Assembly: GCA_964405465.1 (NCBI GenBank)
Contig: CAYONZ010000015.1
Coordinates: forward strand, 7,871-71,870
DNA length: 64,000 bases
DNA from: CAYONZ01 sp964405465
GTDB taxonomy: Bacteria; Bdellovibrionota; Bdellovibrionia; Bdellovibrionales; JAMPXM01
Reading direction: 5' to 3'
The first letter of the stretch is position 1. Each line of letters opens with the position of its first letter. Positions 59,668 through 64,000 of the stretch are shown piece by piece. A model generated the notes under the pieces. The model was not told the DNA's origin. It saw nothing but the letters and a program-made list of their open reading frames with translations, and did no database searches. The translations under genes were made by a program, and so were the position numbers.

Positions 59668-60021
59668 TCACATCGGAATTTGACCGAGCTGTCGAGCCTT
59701 CGCCCTTTCTTTGACTCGCTCCTTGTCACCAGCGCGATTGAGCTTCTCAAGCATATGGTCAACAATGTCGGCAAGTGCCTTGTACAAATTTGAATCAGAC
59801 TTAGTGACAACAATGCCACGAAACCGACCATTCGAAACATGAAACTTTACACTGAAAACGTCACGCCCTGCCTGAACCGGTGAGTTTTCCATTTCAAGTG
59901 TCACAATGATTCGGCTCTCCTTCAGATCATCAAATTTCTCTACCAACGCTTCGACTCGCTGTCTTACGGTATCTCTTGCGATTTCTGATTTTTCCAAGTT
60001 TTTAAATTTAATTTGAATCAT
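59668..60021 (-). CDS. HPF/RaiA-family ribosome-associated protein
   Basis: A 117-aa S30AE-type protein. The MIQIKFKNLEKSEIARDTVRQRVEALVEKFDDL start, the strands RIIVTLEMENS and FSVKFHVSNG, and the helix NLYKALADIVDHMLEKLNRA match the beta-alpha-beta-beta-beta-alpha fold of hibernation factors. It lacks the long HPF C-terminal dimerisation domain, so it is of the short type. It is third in an operon CBS - eRF1-like - HPF, starting 16 bp after the middle gene. Confidence 0.85.
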   Translation of the reverse strand: MIQIKFKNLEKSEIARDTVRQRVEALVEKFDDLKESRIIVTLEMENSPVQAGRDVFSVKFHVSNGRFRGIVVTKSDSNLYKALADIVDHMLEKLNRAGDKERVKERAKARQLGQIPM

Positions 60022-60037
60022 ATTATTTTCTCTCTTT

Positions 60038-61171
60038 CTAATAACTTAATGGATTGGGGTTCTCTTTATATTCACTCATCTCATTTTCGAGGCCCTGACC
60101 TCCCATGATGGCAAGTATAGGACGGCCATTAGGGATTTTTGCCCTTGGCATTACAACAACCTCCCCGCCCGAAGCGAGAACGGTTTGTGCCAGATCATCT
60201 AAAACATCGTCATCTTCGTGGTCTAAATCAAATGGATGAATCGAAAGGTTTCCTGTCTTTCTATCCACTTTCCCGAAGACATTCATTCCATCGGCTACGA
60301 GTAGTTTTTTGACGCGACCTTGGACTGCAGCTTTAGAAATTTGGAAAATATTTTTCTTGGCCAAATTCAAGTCCTCAGCTAGACGAAACTCCCAAAGAGC
60401 GAGTTCGAGAGCCTTCCTGGCTTCCTCTCTAAGCGCCTTGCGAACCATTTGACAGACTGAGCCTACATCGTGCTCATCAAAGTGAAGAGACACGGGACTA
60501 TGGATGAAATCCCTATATTTGATTGCATTAGGAAGTTCTTCAAAAAATGAATTTTCTCCGGCCCAAAAAAGTTTGGGAGTTGAAGTATGTGTCAGCTTTT
60601 CAAACCACCCACTCATCCAGGAACAAAGTTCTTCTCTAATTACCTGGCGCAGCTGGGTTTCATTTAATCTTACACGATCCTCCAAAAGCTCATTTTGTTC
60701 GAGGACTTCAGGAAAAAAAATTGAGTCGACCCTCTGAAATGAAGTTTGGCTCCCCAGGTAAAGATGCGCTGAATCTTTCGTAAGTCCTAAAAGCAAGAAC
60801 TCACGGTCCAACTGCATCCAACATAGTAGGGGTTTAACATGAAAGCTATTCGCCAAATAACATTGCCTCTCAAGGTCTACAGGGACACTCAAAATTCTAA
60901 ACGAATCTTTGTTTCTGAAAACACCGATATTTCCTGCCATACTCTTGAAAAGACTCGCATCTCGCAACAGAGCTTCCAAAGGTTCAAAAAATTTCCTTCG
61001 CTCACCGATAGGCAGTACAGCTTGACACAAATCAGAAGTGTCATTGAGTGTTTCCTGAAGCTGATATTTTAAATCAACCAAATCGCCTCGATTCACCAGG
61101 TAGGCCGTTAGATGAATTCCTTCTGATGATTCCAAGATTGGCTTCAATGACCTTTTCTTCTTAGAAATCAT
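60038..61171 (-). CDS. bacterial eRF1-like (baeRF-type) protein
   Basis: A 377-aa protein of the bacterial archaeo-eukaryotic release factor group. The C-terminal third reads as an eRF1 domain 3-like fold: RVKKLLVADGMNVFGKV, an Asp-rich loop, DDVLDDLAQTVLASGGEVVVMPRAKIPNG. The central domain includes SLHFDEHD and VRKALREEARKALE, and the N-terminus LTAYLVNRGDLVDLKYQLQE. The catalytic GGQ of eRF1 is not in its normal place; a GGQG near residue 358 is at the extreme C-terminus and looks coincidental. ATG overlaps the CBS stop (ATGA), with GGAGG inside the CBS end. Role in ribosome rescue or hibernation is inferred. Confidence 0.75.
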   Translation of the reverse strand: MISKKKRSLKPILESSEGIHLTAYLVNRGDLVDLKYQLQETLNDTSDLCQAVLPIGERRKFFEPLEALLRDASLFKSMAGNIGVFRNKDSFRILSVPVDLERQCYLANSFHVKPLLCWMQLDREFLLLGLTKDSAHLYLGSQTSFQRVDSIFFPEVLEQNELLEDRVRLNETQLRQVIREELCSWMSGWFEKLTHTSTPKLFWAGENSFFEELPNAIKYRDFIHSPVSLHFDEHDVGSVCQMVRKALREEARKALELALWEFRLAEDLNLAKKNIFQISKAAVQGRVKKLLVADGMNVFGKVDRKTGNLSIHPFDLDHEDDDVLDDLAQTVLASGGEVVVMPRAKIPNGRPILAIMGGQGLENEMSEYKENPNPLSY

Positions 61172-61680
61172 AAAACCTCCTGACTTTGCGTCGTATGAAA
61201 AATTGGAACCTTAGTGAATTTTGGTTCTTGAAAAGACGCGATTTGATTGGCTCCCGTGATGTAGGTCGTAAGATGTCGAATCTGATCCTCTTTCTCTTCG
61301 ACAAGAATTTCCATCAGGTGCCTCATGCTTAGGAGGGCGATCGCCTTTCCAGACTCAATGACTGGGAGATGCCTAACGTGGACTCTCGACATGACCTGAG
61401 CACACTCTTCAAGAGTGAACGTTGGTTCAGCGTAATAGACCCTTGAGGTCATCACCGACTCAACAGTTGCCGCAAGCTGAATACCTCTGCCTATCGAGGC
61501 TCGCGCGAAGTCTTTTTCAGAAAATATGCCACGAAGCTCGTCGCCTTCCATTACCAAAGCGGCACTACTATTTGTGCTATCTAAAACGCCCAGGGCATCA
61601 AACACTGAAGCATCAGGAGCCACTCTTGCAAAGTCATAGAGTCCTTTGTGGCGAATTAAATCTTTCACCTGTCTTTTCAT
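61168..61680 (-). CDS. CBS-domain protein
   Basis: A 170-aa protein with a pair of CBS motifs. The first unit reads VFDALGVLDSTNSSAALVMEGDELRGIFSEKDFARA, the second ECAQVMSRVHVRHLPVIESGKAIALLSMRHLMEIL. Such modules bind adenine nucleotides as energy sensors. AAGGAGG lies seven bases before ATG 61680. It is first in the three-gene operon with the eRF1-like and HPF-like genes, and would report adenylate state to that module. Confidence 0.9.
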   Translation of the reverse strand: MKRQVKDLIRHKGLYDFARVAPDASVFDALGVLDSTNSSAALVMEGDELRGIFSEKDFARASIGRGIQLAATVESVMTSRVYYAEPTFTLEECAQVMSRVHVRHLPVIESGKAIALLSMRHLMEILVEEKEDQIRHLTTYITGANQIASFQEPKFTKVPIFHTTQSQEVL

Positions 61681-61781
61681 AACTAGTCCTCCTTAAAGTT
61701 GAATCACGAGTATCATTCCCATGATTTCTATGACTTTACGGAATTTTTATGAATAGTTAAAATGGATAAAAGAAATTGTAT

Positions 61782-61794
61782 GTATCGCTTTATA
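61782..61794. promoter_or_regulatory. GTATCGCTT site upstream of the CBS operon
   Basis: GTATCGCTT at 61782-61790 is identical to the left nine bases of the operator-like site at 62699-62707 and continues TATAC, making GTAT/ATAC arms. It lies about 100 bp upstream of the CBS start, just past the regulator's stop codon. A shared binding site for the neighbouring LysR-type protein is inferred. Confidence 0.35.
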
Positions 61795-62679
61795 CTATAT
61801 AAAAAATGAGTCTCGTAGTTTTGCTGCAATTGGATTTTCCATTTTCCTTTGAGCGGTAACTAAGAATAATTCCTCGTAAACGCCCTTAAGGCGGCCGATT
61901 TCAAAAAGCTCCCCCCGAGAAACCTGTCCCATAACGGCATGAGAACTCGCGGCAACCAAACCCAACTCATTAGTTGCCATAATTTTCTTTACAGCGATAT
62001 CTTGGCTTTCAATGACTAAATTTAATTCTATCTGCTGGACCTTGGCCCAATGAACTATGTCTTGTCTTAGCTTGCTATCGTAGGTAGGTAGAATTACGGG
62101 CTGACCGGAAATTGACTTTGGAAAGGTCTTGCGAAGTGACTTAAATTTTGGAGCTCCGAAAAATGCCACGTTCTTCTTGGTAATTGATTTTGGATAGAGA
62201 CCTTTTGCATCTATGCCCGTAGGCAAAAAGTTAGTTACCATCAGATCCATGCGATGCGAGAACAGTTCACGCAAAAGTTCATCAGATTTTCCTTCCGAAA
62301 GAGTGACTTGGCAGGGAGAAATCCTGAAGGCATGCTTCACCAACTGAAGAACGATTTGCTTGGGTACACTGTCTAGGGCACCCAGATGCAATGACGGCAT
62401 GAGAGGCTTAAGTCTATCGTGCAAAACCTCATACATTTCAGATCCCATACGAAATATATTCTTGGAATAATCGAGCGCTACTTTTCCCTGCTCTGTTAGA
62501 GTGAGTTTTTTATGGTGACGCTCAAAGAGTTGAACCCCCAGATTTTCTTCAAATTGTTTAAGCTGGGCAGAAAGCGTTGGCTGCCCAATTCGCAACCTCT
62601 CAGCCGCCTTTGAAACTGTTCCTTCTTCGGCAATCGTTTTGAAGTAAAAAAGATGATGGTAATTGATCCAAGGATTCAT
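61795..62679 (-). CDS. LysR-family regulator, NhaR-like
   Basis: A 294-aa LTTR. The N-terminal INYHHLFYFKTIAEEGTVSKAAERLRIGQPTLSAQLKQFEE is close to NhaR, which opens INYNHLYYF, and ERHHKKLTLTEQGK completes the winged helix. The effector domain follows. NhaR responds to Na+ and alkaline pH in E. coli. ATG 62679 is preferred, with GGGGG upstream; the frame opens at 62724. It is divergent from terC with two candidate boxes in between, and is upstream of the CBS operon on the same strand. Targets are therefore probably terC and possibly the CBS operon. Confidence 0.88.
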   Translation of the reverse strand: MNPWINYHHLFYFKTIAEEGTVSKAAERLRIGQPTLSAQLKQFEENLGVQLFERHHKKLTLTEQGKVALDYSKNIFRMGSEMYEVLHDRLKPLMPSLHLGALDSVPKQIVLQLVKHAFRISPCQVTLSEGKSDELLRELFSHRMDLMVTNFLPTGIDAKGLYPKSITKKNVAFFGAPKFKSLRKTFPKSISGQPVILPTYDSKLRQDIVHWAKVQQIELNLVIESQDIAVKKIMATNELGLVAASSHAVMGQVSRGELFEIGRLKGVYEELFLVTAQRKMENPIAAKLRDSFFI

Positions 62680-62698
62680 GGGACCCCCTTTGTTTTTT

Positions 62699-62747
62699 GT
62701 ATCGCTTATAAAGATACTAAACAAGTTATTTATCTATTTGAGAGATA
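62699..62747. promoter_or_regulatory. two TATC-N9-GATA boxes, candidate LysR-type operators
   Basis: GTATC-N9-GATAC at 62699-62717 and TATC-N9-GATA at 62731-62747 share arm sequence and spacing, and their centres are 31 bp apart, about three helical turns. They lie in the divergent region between the LysR-type gene (start 62679) and terC (start 62795). This geometry suits a LysR tetramer bound at a recognition and an activation site. Confidence 0.55.
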
Positions 62748-62794
62748 TGCACATTCGACGATATTGTTATTGATAGATAAGGAGACAATAAAAC

Positions 62795-63829
62795 ATGATT
62801 CTATTTCCATTTTACGACTATTGGTGGCTTTATGCTGGTTTCACGGCTTTTGTGCTTGTGGTGTTGGCACTTGACCTAGGGGTGTTTCACAAGAAGGCAC
62901 ATGAGGTCAGCTTAAAAGAAGCCTCAATTTGGACAAGTCTATGGATAGGATTAGCTTTGGTTTTCAACTATCTGTTCTATCTCTACGCTGTATTTCGTTT
63001 CTCAACTCACGAACAATACACTTCAATTCCAGGATTTGATCCCCACGCTCAAGCTAAAACCACGGCTTTAGAGTTTTTGACTGGATTTGTTGTCGAAAAG
63101 TCTCTTGCGATAGACAACATTTTTGTTTTTGCTTTCGTCTTCAGCTACTTCGGCATCCCTAAGATCTATCAGCATCGGGTATTATTCTGGGGAATTCTCG
63201 GTGCTCTGATTTTTAGAGCTATTTTTATCGCCATGGGTTCTGTCCTCATGCACTATCACTGGGTTGTTATATTTTTCGGTGTCCTCTTAATTCTGACTGG
63301 CCTCAAGATGTTCTTCACCGGTACAAAGCCACAGAATCTGAACAATAATATTGTCGTTAGGCTGCTAAAAAAAATCATACGAGTTCATCCTCAAATTGAG
63401 GGGCAAAAATTCTTGATCAAAAAAAATGGGATGACCTACGCCACTCCCCTTCTTTTGGCACTTGTCTTTTTGGAATTGAGTGACATCATTTTTGCCGTAG
63501 ACTCAGTTCCTGCGATTTTTTCACTGACCAAAGAACCTCTGCTTGTGTTCACTTCAAATATTTTTGCAATCCTTGGTCTTCGTTCGATGTACTTTATGTT
63601 GGTTGGCGTGATGGACCGCTTTGTCTACATCAAATATGGCCTTGCCTCAATCCTAGTCTTCGTTGGCCTTAAAATGGTTTGGTTAAATGAAGCATTCGGC
63701 GGCAAGTTTCCTATTGGCTGGTCACTTGCCATCATCGCAACTCTGATTGGCTCGTCGATTATTGCTTCATTATATATCGATCGTAGGAAACAGAAACTCG
63801 AAATTAGAAAAATACATTTAATAAGTTAA
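62795..63829 (+). CDS. TerC/Alx-family membrane protein
   Basis: A 344-aa integral membrane protein with about nine hydrophobic segments. LEFLTGFVVEKSLAIDNIFVFAFVFSYF and LVFLELSDIIFAVDSVPAIFSLT carry the family's acidic intramembrane motifs (E-K-S-L-A-x-D-N and D-x-x-F-A-x-D-S). Alx/TerC proteins act in manganese export, pH or tellurite tolerance. AAGGAG lies about ten bases before ATG 62795. No yybP-ykoY riboswitch is recognisable upstream, where only the LysR-type boxes are seen. Confidence 0.93.
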   Translation: MILFPFYDYWWLYAGFTAFVLVVLALDLGVFHKKAHEVSLKEASIWTSLWIGLALVFNYLFYLYAVFRFSTHEQYTSIPGFDPHAQAKTTALEFLTGFVVEKSLAIDNIFVFAFVFSYFGIPKIYQHRVLFWGILGALIFRAIFIAMGSVLMHYHWVVIFFGVLLILTGLKMFFTGTKPQNLNNNIVVRLLKKIIRVHPQIEGQKFLIKKNGMTYATPLLLALVFLELSDIIFAVDSVPAIFSLTKEPLLVFTSNIFAILGLRSMYFMLVGVMDRFVYIKYGLASILVFVGLKMVWLNEAFGGKFPIGWSLAIIATLIGSSIIASLYIDRRKQKLEIRKIHLIS

Positions 63830-63863
63830 GGAGTACCTGCATATAAAATGCACCAACCTGGCT

Positions 63864-64000
63864 TCAGTGCGGCATTTGGGAGAGCACAGTTTCGAATTCG
63901 GCAATGAGTGCTTTGTTGAAATCGATCACCGATCCTGTTGGTAGATCTTTGTTTTCAACAAGCCGCTGCACGCTCTCTTTGAGTACTAAATAGGTTTTTA
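63864..64000 (-). CDS. C-terminal end of a truncated gene at the window edge
   Basis: The minus strand from the edge reads an open frame of 44 complete codons ending in TGA at 63864-63866. The tail contains KESVQRLVENKDL and ALIAEFETVLSQMPH, a helical polar C-terminus with ordinary codon use. The family cannot be told from this fragment. The rest of the gene lies beyond position 64000. Confidence 0.5.
   Translation of the reverse strand, partial: KTYLVLKESVQRLVENKDLPTGSVIDFNKALIAEFETVLSQMPH

Noticed and set aside
60038..60110. GGQG near the C-terminus of the eRF1-like protein as a peptide-release motif
   Set aside because: In eRF1 the GGQ loop lies in the middle domain and has a G-R-G-G-Q context; here it is at the extreme end, so it is probably chance.
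62680..62794. yybP-ykoY manganese riboswitch before the terC/alx-like gene
   Set aside because: The 115-bp leader is too short and AT-rich, with no recognisable aptamer; it carries LysR-type inverted repeats instead.
1..64000. CRISPR array, rRNA, prophage or integron
   Set aside because: No regularly spaced repeats, no integrase or phage structural genes, and no rRNA-like sequence were found on either strand; the repeated 10-mer is irregularly spaced and lacks spacers.

Overview
The window is a gene-dense bacterial chromosome segment of moderate GC with 61 supported protein-coding loci (one interrupted, one cut by the right edge) and one tRNA. I see no phage, plasmid, insertion sequence, CRISPR array or rRNA. 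The likely source is a Gram-negative, menaquinone-using bacterium. A complete classical Men pathway, a PilZ protein with a degenerate receiver domain, many secreted proteins of unknown family and frequent GTG/TTG starts would fit Bdellovibrionota or a related deltaproteobacterial lineage. That placement is an inference and is not proven by any single gene.

Layout. 0-2.2 kb: an orphan protein converging on a GNAT-fold acyltransferase plus heme-oxygenase-like diiron enzyme pair. 2.5-7.8 kb: menF-menD-menH, divergent from DAHP synthase and menG. 7.9-15.5 kb: a large TPR/winged-helix-like protein, an O-methyltransferase, and an operon aroB - trifunctional aroK/aroD/aroE fusion - stand-alone adenylation enzyme. 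15.5-19 kb: dipeptide-type ABC importer dppA-dppB-dppC. 19-26.3 kb: ung, an HPF-like gene, ohr, a NIF3-like gene, ubiB-like kinase, rnr and tRNA-Leu(CAG). 26.7-31.9 kb: GNAT-Nudix, DUF454, methyltransferase + MFS pump, and a REP-associated-type (Y1/HUH) transposase. 31.9-36.3 kb: operon nth - DoxX - thiB - thiP - thiQ. 36.5-45.7 kb: GNAT + lipoprotein, elbB, ddl, crotonase, PilZ, nadE and a secreted orphan. 45.9-50.3 kb: menB-menA-menC-menE. 50.4-55.7 kb: secreted orphans, including a 944-residue protein and a papain-like protein. 56-59.7 kb: a metal/redox and stress block with an ECF sigma factor broken by one amber codon. 59.7-63.8 kb: a CBS - bacterial eRF1-like - HPF operon beside a NhaR-like regulator and TerC.

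How the genes work together. DAHP synthase, AroB and the AroK/D/E fusion carry carbon toward chorismate. MenF, MenD, MenH, MenC, MenE, MenB, MenA and MenG then convert chorismate to menaquinone. Apart from the DHNA-CoA thioesterase every classical Men step is here, in two separate clusters.

The most unusual signal is a dispersed 10-mer, GGGGACGGAG (reverse complement CTCCGTCCCC). It occurs 25 times exactly and at least five more times with one mismatch, all between about 20.5 and 46.2 kb. About 0.12 copies would be expected by chance in 64 kb. It lies in both orientations and mostly inside genes, encoding GDG, GTE, GRS, LRP or PSP depending on frame. It also forms inverted pairs and one terminator hairpin. 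In MenB, NadE and ThiB it sits where remembered homologues align without an insertion. This resembles DNA-uptake-sequence biology, or a REP-like family served by the transposase at 31.2 kb, more than chance. I know of no described system with this motif.
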